This document shows, piece after piece, positions 56,281 through 64,000 of a DNA stretch of 64,000 nucleotides. Numbering within the stretch: the first letter of the stretch is position 1; each line of letters begins with the position of its first letter. The notes under the pieces were generated by a model, which was not told the origin of the DNA, made no database searches, and saw only the letters and a list, made by a program, of their open reading frames with translations. Made by a program: the position numbers and the translations under genes. Source of the DNA: Citroniella saccharovorans (GTDB lineage: Bacteria; Bacillota; Clostridia; Tissierellales; Peptoniphilaceae); assembly GCF_035481615.1 (NCBI RefSeq), contig NZ_JAYKOT010000003.1, forward strand, positions 992,001-1,056,000. Reading direction: 5' to 3'.

Positions 56281-57417
56281 TTAAGGTAAGGCTACCTTTT
56301 CTAATATATCTGTAAGACCAGCTATTGTAATGCCGAAATTAGTCATATAAACTCCATTTTCTTTTGCAAAGTTTATTAGATCTAAAACTTCACTACTGGT
56401 CTTTGTACAGCTACCACAAATTATTGCAAGATCATTTCCTTTTAAATCATTTCTATTTCTTGTAAAGGAAAAATTTTTGTCTCCAAATTTTTTTCTTATA
56501 AGATTTGGAATTTTAACCCTAGCAATATCATCTTCTCCAGGGTGATGGAAGCACCCCTCATATATTACGATATTTTTTGAATCTTTTATTTTATAAAAAG
56601 ACTCTATAAAGTAATCTAAATCTCCTTTAAAAGCTGCAAAAAGAATTGAGAAACTTGTAATCTTAATTTCGTCCTTAGCTATCTTGTAAACCTCTTTAAA
56701 TGCTTGAGAGTCTGTAATTATTAAATCAATTTTATCTAGTGATGACTTTAATTCTAAAATCTCTTTCGGCCCGCAAATGCTAATTAGAGCTTTTTTGTCA
56801 AGTAAGCTTCTAATAACCATCTGCTGAGGCAAAATTATCCTATCTTTTGGAGATTGATCATCAATAGGTATAACTAAAACAACCCTATCACCTTCTTTAA
56901 CTAGGTCTCCTAAAAGATGTTTTTTGCTATCACTATTTAAGAGTTTTTTTATTATTTCAAAAACCTTATAATTATCTTCTTCTCCTCTGTAAATTAGAGA
57001 AGGTAGGTAAAAATCTTTTTTGAAATCCTTGTTAACTCTAGCTATATAAATTACTTTTTTTTGAAGACTTTCAACTCTTTCAAGAAATCCTTCATCAATA
57101 GGGTCAATTGATTCTTTTCCCTTATTTAATGTTAAATCAATTACATATATACATAAGTCACACTTATCAAGAATTTCAAAGCTTCTTTCTTCCCTTACCT
57201 TTCCAAGTTTTGACTTGTCACCAAAGCCAGCTGTATCATAAATAACAGTCTTTCCTAAGTTTTTTATTTCATAATAAACTTTAACTGGGTCTGTGGTAGT
57301 TCCCTCTTCACTTGATACAATAGATGCATTTGATTTGGTAAGATTATTAATAAATGTTGATTTTCCTGAATTAACCTTGCCGAATATCCCAATTATCTTT
57401 CTTTCACCTGTAATCAT
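56281..57417 (-). CDS. hydF: [FeFe] hydrogenase maturation GTPase HydF
   Basis: A 378-residue GTPase and scaffold that carries the H-cluster precursor to HydA. The G domain shows GKVNSGKSTFINNL, DTAGFGD and KVIYIARVNKD. The C-terminal cluster domain has C289-F-H291 and C334-G-S-C337. HydF usually has His directly before CxxC; here that residue is Ile (AIICGSC). The spacing between the motifs is also slightly short. The start overlaps the hydG stop (ATGA). Confidence 0.93.
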   Translation of the reverse strand: MITGERKIIGIFGKVNSGKSTFINNLTKSNASIVSSEEGTTTDPVKVYYEIKNLGKTVIYDTAGFGDKSKLGKVREERSFEILDKCDLCIYVIDLTLNKGKESIDPIDEGFLERVESLQKKVIYIARVNKDFKKDFYLPSLIYRGEEDNYKVFEIIKKLLNSDSKKHLLGDLVKEGDRVVLVIPIDDQSPKDRIILPQQMVIRSLLDKKALISICGPKEILELKSSLDKIDLIITDSQAFKEVYKIAKDEIKITSFSILFAAFKGDLDYFIESFYKIKDSKNIVIYEGCFHHPGEDDIARVKIPNLIRKKFGDKNFSFTRNRNDLKGNDLAIICGSCTKTSSEVLDLINFAKENGVYMTNFGITIAGLTDILEKVALP

Positions 57418-58841
57418 ACTCTTATATCTCTCTTGCCTAATTCAATTTCCTTTAGCCATTTTGTTAGATTATCTTTTAATTTTATATTTTCTATCTTTTC
57501 TAATTCTTCTTTTAAAACTCTTTCGCCAATTTCTTTGGTCTCTAGGCTAGCATAATCTAACAGATACTCTTTTAGAGTTAAAAGAGCATTTGGTGTGCAT
57601 ATATATCCAATATTACCTTCTTTTGCAAGCTGCATAAACCTATCGCCAGTTCTACCTTGTCTATAGCATGCTGTACAAAATGAAGGGATATACCCAAGCT
57701 CTAATAACCATCTAACAATCTCATCTAAACTTCTAGTATCTGAAATGTCAAATTGCTGAGAGTTTTCTGCCTCTAATCTGTCAGACTCAGAATATCCTCC
57801 AACAGTTGTTTTAGATCCTCCCGAAATTTGACTTATACCTAGCTCTAAAACTTTCTTTCTAACTTTTTCAGATTCTCTAGTAGATATAATCATCCCAGTA
57901 TAAGGAGTAGAAACTCTAATAATAGCAACAATTTTTTCAAAAATATTATCTGGAACAGCATTAGTAAATTCATCTAAATCTATGTCATCAGCTGGGCAAA
58001 TTCTTGGTACTGAAATTGTATGAGGACCAACTCCAAACCTAGCTTCTAAGTGGTCTCTATGCATAAGTAGCCCTATAAAATCATATTTGTAACTATTTAG
58101 ACCAAATAAGACCCCAATTCCAACATCATCAATTCCAGCTTCCATTGCCCTATCCATAGCTTCTGTATGATAAGCGTAATTAGACTTTGGTCCAGTTGGA
58201 TGAAGCTTTTCATAATTTTCCTTGTTGTATGTCTCTTGAAATAAAATATAGGTACCTATGCCTGCTTCTTTCAATTTTTTGTAATTTTCAACAGTAGTCG
58301 CTGCTATATTTACATTAACTCTCCTTGTATCTCCATTTTTATGGTGAACGCTATAAATTGTTTTTATAGCGTCTATTATATATTCAATTGGATTATTTAC
58401 AGGATCTTCACCTGCTTCAAGAGCTAACCTTTTATGGCCAATATTTTGAAGTGAAATTGTTTCTTCTTTAATTTCATCCAATGAAAGTTTTCTTCTAGGA
58501 ATTGTCCTGTTTTTTGCATGATAAGGACAATATGTACAACCATTTATACAGTAATTTGATAAATAAAGAGGTGCAAACATTACTATCCTATTACCATAAA
58601 TCCTATTTTTGATTTCCCTAGCCAGTTTAAATATTCTGTCGTTAATATCATGGTAATCGGAAACTAAGAGTAAATAAGCTTCATCATAAGAAAGGCCCTT
58701 TTGTGCTTCAGCTTTTTTTAAAATTTCAACAAGCATTTCTTTATTATCTTTATTTTCCTCAGCCCAAGATATAGTTCTTTTTATTTCAAGATCATTAATA
58801 AATTCTTCGGCTTTCATTGAATCTATTTTAAATTCTGTCAT
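57414..58841 (-). CDS. hydG: [FeFe] hydrogenase maturase HydG (radical SAM tyrosine lyase)
   Basis: A 475-residue radical SAM enzyme that splits tyrosine to supply CO and cyanide for the H-cluster. The SAM cluster is NYCINGCTYCPYH (Cx3Cx2C), and the second cluster motif is CTACYRQGRTGDRFM near the C-terminus, unique to HydG within the ThiH-like group. Length is normal, and the gene overlaps hydE and hydF by four bases each (ATGA type). Confidence 0.96.
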   Translation of the reverse strand: MTEFKIDSMKAEEFINDLEIKRTISWAEENKDNKEMLVEILKKAEAQKGLSYDEAYLLLVSDYHDINDRIFKLAREIKNRIYGNRIVMFAPLYLSNYCINGCTYCPYHAKNRTIPRRKLSLDEIKEETISLQNIGHKRLALEAGEDPVNNPIEYIIDAIKTIYSVHHKNGDTRRVNVNIAATTVENYKKLKEAGIGTYILFQETYNKENYEKLHPTGPKSNYAYHTEAMDRAMEAGIDDVGIGVLFGLNSYKYDFIGLLMHRDHLEARFGVGPHTISVPRICPADDIDLDEFTNAVPDNIFEKIVAIIRVSTPYTGMIISTRESEKVRKKVLELGISQISGGSKTTVGGYSESDRLEAENSQQFDISDTRSLDEIVRWLLELGYIPSFCTACYRQGRTGDRFMQLAKEGNIGYICTPNALLTLKEYLLDYASLETKEIGERVLKEELEKIENIKLKDNLTKWLKEIELGKRDIRV

Positions 58842-59842
58842 TTATTGTCCCCCTTTGAATAATCAATTTCATATCCATATTCATTTAAAAGTTCATCTAG
58901 GGCTTTAAGACCATAAAGCGACTCAAGTCCAGTAGAATTTTTGTTATCATAAAGTTTATAATTTTCCTTTGCAACATCTGGGCTTATATTTGGCATAACA
59001 ACATTTGCTCCTGCTAAAATTCCTTTAATTCTTCCATCCTTATCAATGGTGTTTAGAGCTGTAGTTGATGGAATTAAGCTATGTGGATTTTCAATTCTTA
59101 AAATTGATAGTATTTTTAAAGTGTTTTTAACAGAGCCAGCAGGATATTTTTCAAAAATAGTTCCCTTAGCTGGTATAAATGGTCCAATGCCAATCATTTC
59201 AGGCTCTAGCTCTCTTATAAACTTTATTGAGTTTAGAGTGTTAATATGATTAGTAAATGGAGGATCAACTAAAAATCCTGTTCCGATAACAAATCCAACT
59301 TCCCTTAAATCAAGTAAAGCTTTTTTTCTTATATTTAAAATTTGAGATGATTCATGTAGTTTCTTAAATATTTCATCTTCAGCTTCAAATCTAAGTAAAT
59401 ATCTATCAGCGCCACTTTCTTTAAGAATTTTATAGGATTTTTTAGATCTTACTCCTAAGGATAGAGTGATTCTGGTATCTGGAAATAAATTTTTTATTGA
59501 GTAAATTATCCTAGACAAAATATCATCAGTAAAAAAACTATCTTCTCCTCCCTGTAATACGAAAGTTCTAAAACCTTCCTTATAGGCAAGTTTGGAAGAG
59601 GCTATAATTTCATCACTACTAAGTCTAAATCTTTTGATTTTCATTTTATTATTTATTCCGCAGTAGAAACAATTATTTTTACAATAATTTGAAATTTCTA
59701 TAAGTCCTCTTATGAAGATTTTATTTTGATAGATACTATTTGTAATCCTCCTAGCTTTTTCATTTAAAGATATGATAACCTTTTCATCGTTTGACTTAAA
59801 AATATCTAAAATATCTTCATCCGAAAAAAATTCCCTAAACAT
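58838..59842 (-). CDS. hydE: [FeFe] hydrogenase maturase HydE (radical SAM)
   Basis: A 334-residue radical SAM protein with the motif SNYCKNNCFYCGIN (Cx3Cx2C), QGGEDSFF and RFEAEDEIFKKLHES, typical of HydE, which helps assemble the bridging ligand or iron precursor of the H-cluster. It is first in the hyd operon, behind a strong promoter; GGGG stands just before the ATG. The ordering of maturases before structural genes suggests a single polycistronic mRNA. Confidence 0.95.
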   Translation of the reverse strand: MFREFFSDEDILDIFKSNDEKVIISLNEKARRITNSIYQNKIFIRGLIEISNYCKNNCFYCGINNKMKIKRFRLSSDEIIASSKLAYKEGFRTFVLQGGEDSFFTDDILSRIIYSIKNLFPDTRITLSLGVRSKKSYKILKESGADRYLLRFEAEDEIFKKLHESSQILNIRKKALLDLREVGFVIGTGFLVDPPFTNHINTLNSIKFIRELEPEMIGIGPFIPAKGTIFEKYPAGSVKNTLKILSILRIENPHSLIPSTTALNTIDKDGRIKGILAGANVVMPNISPDVAKENYKLYDNKNSTGLESLYGLKALDELLNEYGYEIDYSKGDNK

Positions 59843-59859
59843 AATATAACCCCTTTTAT

Positions 59860-59888
59860 ATTATAGCATATCAGATTTTAATTGTAAA
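59860..59888 (-). promoter_or_regulatory. Promoter of the hyd operon
   Basis: TTTACA (59883-59888), 17 bases, TATAAT (59860-59865) on the minus strand, with TG one base before the -10. No clear Rex palindrome (TTGTTAA-N4-TTAACAA type) is present around it. Confidence 0.75.
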
Positions 59889-60021
59889 TTTGTAAAAAAA
59901 CGATTTTATGAAATAAAAAAAGCACTATTAATTTTATAAAATATAATTATAAATAATGAAAATTATTAGAATATAGTATATAATAGATAGGTTAGAGAAT
60001 TTATTTAGAAAGGATGATTAG

Positions 60022-60516
60022 ATGAATACAAAGAAACTAACTAGAATAGGACTTGTTGCTGCTATATATGTAGTTCTTACTTGGATTCTTCCAATGTTTT
60101 CTTATGGTCCTATTCAATTTAGAATTAGTGAAATTTTAACACTACTAGCGTTTTACAATCCTATATATGTATTATCTATTACTATTGGAGCTTTTATTTC
60201 AAATATTATTTCTCCATTAGGTATTATTGATATGTTTGTTGGGGCTTTACACTCATTTTTATCTGTATACGCCATGACAAAAACTAAAAATATTTACTTA
60301 GCATCAATTTTTCCTGCCTTATTTTCATTTATTATTGCTATAGAAATTTTAATTGTATCTGATGAAAAATTGTCATTTTTCTTAATTACCGGTCAAATTA
60401 TGCTATCAGAATTTATTATAGTAAGCCTAATTGGTGTAAGTGTTTTTAAACTGCTTGAGAAAAATAAGACTTTTAAAGATTTTGTATTATTAGATGGTAC
60501 AAATAAAGTAAAATAA
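60022..60516 (+). CDS. queT: QueT family ECF transporter S component (queuosine precursor uptake)
   Basis: A 164-residue membrane protein with about five or six helices. LTRIGLVAAIYVVLTWILP, QFRISEILTLLAFYNP, IGAFISNIISPLGIIDMFVGALHSFLS are the QueT marks. QueT is the substrate-binding subunit that takes up preQ0/preQ1-type deazapurines together with the shared ECF module. AAAGGATG precedes the ATG. It is divergent from hydE and ends in its own terminator. I found no preQ1 riboswitch in its short leader. Confidence 0.88.
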   Translation: MNTKKLTRIGLVAAIYVVLTWILPMFSYGPIQFRISEILTLLAFYNPIYVLSITIGAFISNIISPLGIIDMFVGALHSFLSVYAMTKTKNIYLASIFPALFSFIIAIEILIVSDEKLSFFLITGQIMLSEFIIVSLIGVSVFKLLEKNKTFKDFVLLDGTNKVK

Positions 60517-60536
60517 AATGATTAATTTCATAAATT

Positions 60537-60568
60537 TAGCCCAGGATTTATTCCTGGGCTTATTTTTT
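60537..60568 (+). terminator. Terminator of queT
   Basis: AGCCCAGGA and TCCTGGGCT pair perfectly; TATTTTTT follows on the plus strand. It also lies at the 3' side of the converging folBK gene, where the T tail is weaker. Confidence 0.88.
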
Positions 60569-60571
60569 AAT

Positions 60572-61393
60572 TTAATCATAAGATTTTTTATTTTTTAAAT
60601 TTAATAAAAGCTCTCTAATTGGAAGCCTATAAACTGGATGGATAAAATTAGGGGCTAGTTCATTTAAAGGTTTAAGCACAAATTCTCTTTCTCTAATATA
60701 TGGATGGGGTATAATTAGCTTATCAGAATAAAAAATTTCATTATCGTAAAATAAAATATCTATATCAATTAGTCGAGGACCCCATTTAACTGTTTTCTCC
60801 CTTCCAATTTCTTCCTCTACTCTTTTTACAAAATCTAAAAGTTCTTCTTTTGAAAGGTAGGTATAACCATAACAAGCTGAATTTAAAAAATCATCTTGCT
60901 CAACGCCTCCCCAAGGTTTCGTTTTAATATAAGAAGCTGTTTTAATATTTGAGATATTTACTGAAAGTTTTTCTAAAGCTAAATCAATATTTGCTTTTTT
61001 ATCTCCTAAATTACTTCCTAGTCCTAAAAAAACTCTTTTTAGTGTTCTTTCAGATGAAACTACAACTGTATCTAATGCTAAGCCTATAGGTGCCCATGGT
61101 TTTTCCACTTCAACTCTACAATATTTAATACTCTTGTATTTATCCATAATTCTTTTGCAAAGATTATCTGAAACATTTTCTATGAGGTCATATCTTTCAC
61201 TTTCAAATATTTCTTTAGCAAAATGACTTAATTCTCCATAATTAACTGTATCTTCAAGATTAATAGCTTTATTGTAATTTATATCGCTTTTTAGATATAT
61301 ATTAAGATAAAATTTTTGTCCTAGTGTTTGCTCTTCTTTAAATACACCATGTTTAGCAAATATTTCTAATCTTCTTATTTCTATATCTGTCAA
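60572..61393 (-). CDS. folBK: Fused dihydroneopterin aldolase / HPPK (FolB-FolK)
   Basis: A 273-residue fusion. Residues 1-115 are FolB (RRLEIFAKHGVFKEEQTLGQKFYL, YGELSHFAKEIFE, VEVEKPWAPIG), which cuts dihydroneopterin; residues 118-273 are FolK (FLGLGSNLGDKKANI, TKPWGGVEQDDFLN, KWGPRLIDIDILFY, IPHPYIREREFVLKPL), which pyrophosphorylates hydroxymethyldihydropterin. Both halves look complete. It lies downstream of folE and the HD gene; folP is not in the window. Confidence 0.95.
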   Translation of the reverse strand: MTDIEIRRLEIFAKHGVFKEEQTLGQKFYLNIYLKSDINYNKAINLEDTVNYGELSHFAKEIFESERYDLIENVSDNLCKRIMDKYKSIKYCRVEVEKPWAPIGLALDTVVVSSERTLKRVFLGLGSNLGDKKANIDLALEKLSVNISNIKTASYIKTKPWGGVEQDDFLNSACYGYTYLSKEELLDFVKRVEEEIGREKTVKWGPRLIDIDILFYDNEIFYSDKLIIPHPYIREREFVLKPLNELAPNFIHPVYRLPIRELLLNLKNKKSYD

Positions 61394-61404
61394 TTTATTC
61401 TCCT

Positions 61405-61896
61405 TTAAATTTTTATCTTTAAATTTTTCTTTTCATCAGACCACTTGCAAAGTCCTATAGCTTTACAGTTAAAGCATTCTCTAGAAAGCTTGTCAGCCTT
61501 ATAAAACAAGCTCTCTAAGCTATTGGTATATGTTTTATTTCTATGATTTTCAATTAGAGAAATAATAATTTTTATTTCTTCTTTTGTAAAAGATGTTTCT
61601 TTAAGAAGCTCTTTTGCAATTTGAATAGAAGCTAGGTCATGACTAATTCCATCTTTATACTCTAAAGCCCTTCCTATATCATGAAGAAGGGCTGCTGAGT
61701 AAATAATATCAAATTTAATATCTAATTTTTCTCTTTGAATAAGAATTGTAAAAATTCTTGCTACATCTAGAAAATGACTTAAATCGTGCCTGCAAAAATA
61801 TCTTTCTTTTTCAAAATTTTCAATTTCTTTTAGGTGCTTTTGATAAGTCTTATTGGAGAAAATTATATTAGTATTTTTTAAATCTATATCTAACAT
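61405..61896 (-). CDS. HD-domain hydrolase in the folate cluster
   Basis: A 163-residue HD superfamily protein. Metal ligands visible are H37 or H41 (RHDLSHF), H72-D73 (ALLHDIGRALEY), H118 (ENHRN) and D135 (YKADKLSR). Three Cys follow (C141, C144, C150 in CFNCKAIGLC). Its position between folE and folBK, overlapping folE by 29 bases, suggests a pterin or nucleotide hydrolase; it could remove phosphate from dihydroneopterin triphosphate, a step for which no other gene is seen here. This role is inference. Confidence 0.8.
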   Translation of the reverse strand: MLDIDLKNTNIIFSNKTYQKHLKEIENFEKERYFCRHDLSHFLDVARIFTILIQREKLDIKFDIIYSAALLHDIGRALEYKDGISHDLASIQIAKELLKETSFTKEEIKIIISLIENHRNKTYTNSLESLFYKADKLSRECFNCKAIGLCKWSDEKKNLKIKI

Positions 61897-62452
61897 TTAA
61901 ATTCCCATAAGTCTTAATGCGTCTTGTTTGATTTTTTTCATCTTCTAAGAACTTACCAGTCATATGCATAGTTACAGTCTTAGCTCCAGGTCTTTTTATT
62001 CCTCTCATATTCATGCAAAGGTGTTCAGCTTCTACAACTACTAAAGAACCTTCGCAATCTAGAAAATCTTTAAGTGCATTTGCTATCTCTTCTGTAAGTC
62101 TTTCTTGTAACTGAGGCTTTCTAGAATATAAATCTACAGTTCTAACTAGTTTTGAAAGTCCTGCAACTTTATTAACTGGTAAATAAGCAAGGTGGACTTT
62201 ACCATAAAATGGTAATAGGTGATGTTCACACATTGAATAAAAAGGTATATCTTTTTCAACAACAATATCTGAGTTTTCTATTGTAAATGTTTTAGATAAA
62301 TGCTCACTTGCATCCCTTCCTATTCCATAGAAAATCTCTTCGTACATTCTAGCAATTCTTTGAGGTGTTTCCAAAAGACCTTCTCTGTTTGGATCTTCCC
62401 CAACAGCTTCTAAAATCATTTTTACGGCTTTTTCTATTTTTTCTTTGTCCAT
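61868..62452 (-). CDS. folE: GTP cyclohydrolase I type 1 FolE
   Basis: A 194-residue zinc enzyme for the first step of folate (and queuosine) synthesis. ZN and active-site blocks: SMCEHHLLPFYGKVHLAYLP, GLSKLVRTVDLYSRKPQLQERL and EAEHLCMNMRGIKRPGAKTVT. The C-terminal extension (FKKY end) overlaps the next gene. Start RBS GGAGATA. It is complete, including the Cys and His zinc ligands. Confidence 0.97.
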   Translation of the reverse strand: MDKEKIEKAVKMILEAVGEDPNREGLLETPQRIARMYEEIFYGIGRDASEHLSKTFTIENSDIVVEKDIPFYSMCEHHLLPFYGKVHLAYLPVNKVAGLSKLVRTVDLYSRKPQLQERLTEEIANALKDFLDCEGSLVVVEAEHLCMNMRGIKRPGAKTVTMHMTGKFLEDEKNQTRRIKTYGNLNVRYRFKKY

Positions 62453-62460
62453 ATTATCTC

Positions 62461-63318
62461 CTAATTTCTTCTAATTAATATTTCTATGAGTTTGTTTTTT
62501 GTATAAGAAATATCATATATTATTTTTCTCAATTCAAACTCTCTTTTAAATATGTCAATAAGTCTGAATAAACTTTTATTATCAGTTCTTATAGCATCGA
62601 TTATAATTATACCCTTAATTTCATTTATTACAAGTGCATTCAATATATGTTTAACACAAAATTCATTTACATACTTAGCTGTTTTAATTTTTGACTCTAA
62701 TTTAAAAGATCCAGAATTGATGTCAACTACACTTAAGGCTTCTAATCTATCAAGATAAATACTTATGCCACTGTCTAAATCTATTTTTCTCTTATCTTTA
62801 ATAGAAAATAAATTTGAAATCTTGTAATCATAAAATGGATTATAGTTTTTATCAAATTGAATATCAAAACTATCCTTTAGCTTATTTTTTAAATCTAAAG
62901 AATTAGTTTTTATAAATTTTATATCGAATTCCTTAGCTTTTTCCTTGACCAATTTGAATTTATCAGAATATAAAATAGCTGGACTTGGAGTAAAATTTAC
63001 CTCATCTTTAAACTTTTCTACCATCTGAGTTTTTTCGGATAATCTTAATGCTTTTTGCAGGTTTGCTTCATGAGTTATTTCTAATATTTTCTGCCCAGTT
63101 ATAGGTAGTGAATCCTTAAAAGGTAGAATTCCCTTTACTCCACTTGGAAGAATAACCTCATACGAATCAAGTGCTTTTAATTTTCTAAAACTATTTGCCC
63201 TAACAATAGTCCCTTTTGCTAAGTTATTTACTATAGTTTTAAAAAATAATAATCTTTCATCTCTTACTATACCAAAATATGATTTACTATCTTCAAAATA
63301 AAAAGCAAATTCATTCAT
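62461..63318 (-). CDS. Short RNase E/G family protein
   Basis: A 285-residue protein with the RNase E/G catalytic block: ISIYLDRLEALSVVDINSG and, 40 residues on, IKGIIIIDAIRTDNK, retaining the two Asp that bind magnesium in RNase E/G. The C-terminus ends soon after, so the zinc-link (CPxCxG) of full-length RNase G is missing; the N-terminal S1-like part (KGTIVRANSFRKLKALDSYEVIL) is present but diverged. The neighbour DUF2344 gene is the usual clostridial partner of rng. The short form could be a reduced ribonuclease. Confidence 0.78.
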   Translation of the reverse strand: MNEFAFYFEDSKSYFGIVRDERLLFFKTIVNNLAKGTIVRANSFRKLKALDSYEVILPSGVKGILPFKDSLPITGQKILEITHEANLQKALRLSEKTQMVEKFKDEVNFTPSPAILYSDKFKLVKEKAKEFDIKFIKTNSLDLKNKLKDSFDIQFDKNYNPFYDYKISNLFSIKDKRKIDLDSGISIYLDRLEALSVVDINSGSFKLESKIKTAKYVNEFCVKHILNALVINEIKGIIIIDAIRTDNKSLFRLIDIFKREFELRKIIYDISYTKNKLIEILIRRN

Positions 63319-64000
63319 ATTAAGCTAATTTCTTTCATGTTTTCATCAAGTTGAGATAATTTAAGAACACTTAATATAGATCTATCAAAATCTAAACCCA
63401 TAAGTTCAAAAAGTCCCTTAAATAAATCATCATATCTTAAATAAACCTGGTCATCCACCTGACTTGTATAATAAAATGAAGCATCTTTTTTATCAAGGTA
63501 ACAATCAGTCAAGTAACTTCTAATATTGAGATTAGTTTCTATATATTTAGGACCTTTTCTCTTTTTATTTATTTTTACCTTTTTTATAAAATAACTTTCA
63601 CTTTCTAGTAAAATTTTAATTGCTTCTTCTAATTTATCCATATCAAGATCTTGATAAAAATTAATTCTATATTTTTGAAATTTAATTAAATTTACAAGTC
63701 TTTCTTTTTTTTTCAGAGTAACATAGATAATAAAATCTAATTCCATTTGGAAGTTCAGAGTTTATTTTGTCTATGGCTTTTTCTAAATCAATTTTTTCAT
63801 TAATCTCAAAGTCTACAAATTCTTCTAAAGACTGAACACCTAAAGGAAGACTTTGAGAAAGTGCTAATTTAGGAGACTTATTAAAGCCTTCAGAATAAGT
63901 AATAGGAAGACCAGCCCTATTAAAAGCTCTAATTATAATCTTCATTGTATCAAGATGTCCAACTAGTCTTATATATCCAATTTTTTTAAATCTTCCCCTT
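63315..64000 (-). CDS. DUF2344 (TIGR03936) protein, 5' end outside the window, one frameshift
   Basis: The C-terminal companion domain of TIGR03960-type radical SAM proteins. Visible start of the domain: GRFKKIGYIRLVGHLDTMK, AFNRAGLPITYSEGFNKSPKLALS, PLGVQSLEEFVDFEI. The frame breaks at the A9 run 63705-63713 (eight expected), joining YYLCYSEKK to ERLVNLIKFQKY. The ORF extends to the right edge, so the start codon and perhaps a fused or adjacent radical SAM gene lie outside. It overlaps the RNase E/G gene by four bases. Function of the family is not established. Confidence 0.82.

Noticed and set aside
59860..59930. Possible Rex operator at the hyd promoter
   Set aside because: TTGTAAA-type words are present but no TTGTTAA / TTAACAA palindrome with proper spacing.
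59890..60021. Possible preQ1 riboswitch before queT
   Set aside because: QueT genes often have one, but the leader lacks the C-rich segment and the AAAAAACTAA-type tail; nothing resembles either preQ1 class.
39416..63713. Programmed ribosomal frameshifting at the A runs
   Set aside because: The breaks differ in run length and context, lack consistent slippery heptamers or downstream structures, and occur in unrelated genes.
1..64000. tRNA, rRNA, CRISPR arrays, prophage
   Set aside because: No cloverleaf-like segments, ribosomal RNA motifs, regularly spaced direct repeats or phage structural genes were found on either strand by eye.

Overview
The window is AT-rich (roughly 30% GC by eye) chromosomal DNA from an anaerobic, low-GC Gram-positive bacterium. 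The gene content and order (nrdR-ftsZ, a SpoVD-like PBP with PASTA domains, IreB, CymR/IscR-type Rrf2, YlbF, RNase J, an electron-bifurcating type [FeFe] hydrogenase with all three maturases, and secreted proteins with cell-wall-binding repeat 2) fit the Peptoniphilaceae/Tissierellia or a close clostridial relative; genus is inference. Nearly every gene is on the minus strand. No tRNA, rRNA, CRISPR array, prophage or intact insertion sequence was seen. Strong sigma-A type promoters, Rho-independent hairpins and two riboswitches mark the transcription units.

Layout: 1-9,239 holds the start of rex, a CWB2-anchored amidase, an AraC regulator, a DUF1232 membrane protein and a giant CWB2/LRR surface protein. 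9,473-18,650 holds the tRNA t6A operon (tsaE-tsaB-rimI-tsaD, plus a PHP phosphatase), an FMN riboswitch with ribU, the wobble-uridine modifiers trhP and trmR, and a ylbF-rnj-fur-DUF1292-ruvX run. 18,833-25,072 holds ireB, alaS, an AI-2E family permease and rrf2-iscS-iscU. 25,701-31,192 holds leuS, asnS (with an Asn-type T-box) and rarA. 31,332-42,462 is the division and cell wall cluster in the order (transcribed) mraZ-rsmH-ftsL-pbp-mraY-murD-ftsW-murG-divIB-ftsZ-nrdR, headed by a promoter and tandem MraZ boxes. 42,613-46,676 is hflX-yigZ-yebC-DUF1461-lgt. 46,812-50,654 is a class A PBP facing folD. 51,052-52,335 is an NlpC/P60 endopeptidase. 52,476-59,842 is hydE-hydG-hydF-hydC-hydB-hydA. 60,022-64,000 is queT, folBK, an HD hydrolase, folE, a short RNase E/G and a DUF2344 protein cut by the window edge.

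The most striking overall feature is a set of 13 single-base +1 disruptions, all in A or T homopolymers, that split eight otherwise intact genes (surface adhesin, PBP/ftsI five times, lgt, DUF1461, hflX twice, PBP1A, folD, DUF2344). Removing one base from each run restores a full-length protein. Because essential genes are hit, always by an insertion and never with any other decay, insertion-type sequencing error is the leading explanation; phase variation (adhesin) or RNA polymerase slippage are alternatives. I annotate these as whole genes and give the position of each break.

Functionally the window combines housekeeping (cell wall and division, tRNA charging and modification, folate, Fe-S assembly) with fermentative hydrogen metabolism. 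Rex, the NADH-dependent hydrogenase and its maturases, and the Fe-S assembly operon form a consistent redox theme. Two exported wall proteins share TGTAAC-type palindromes at their promoters, suggesting common wall-stress control.
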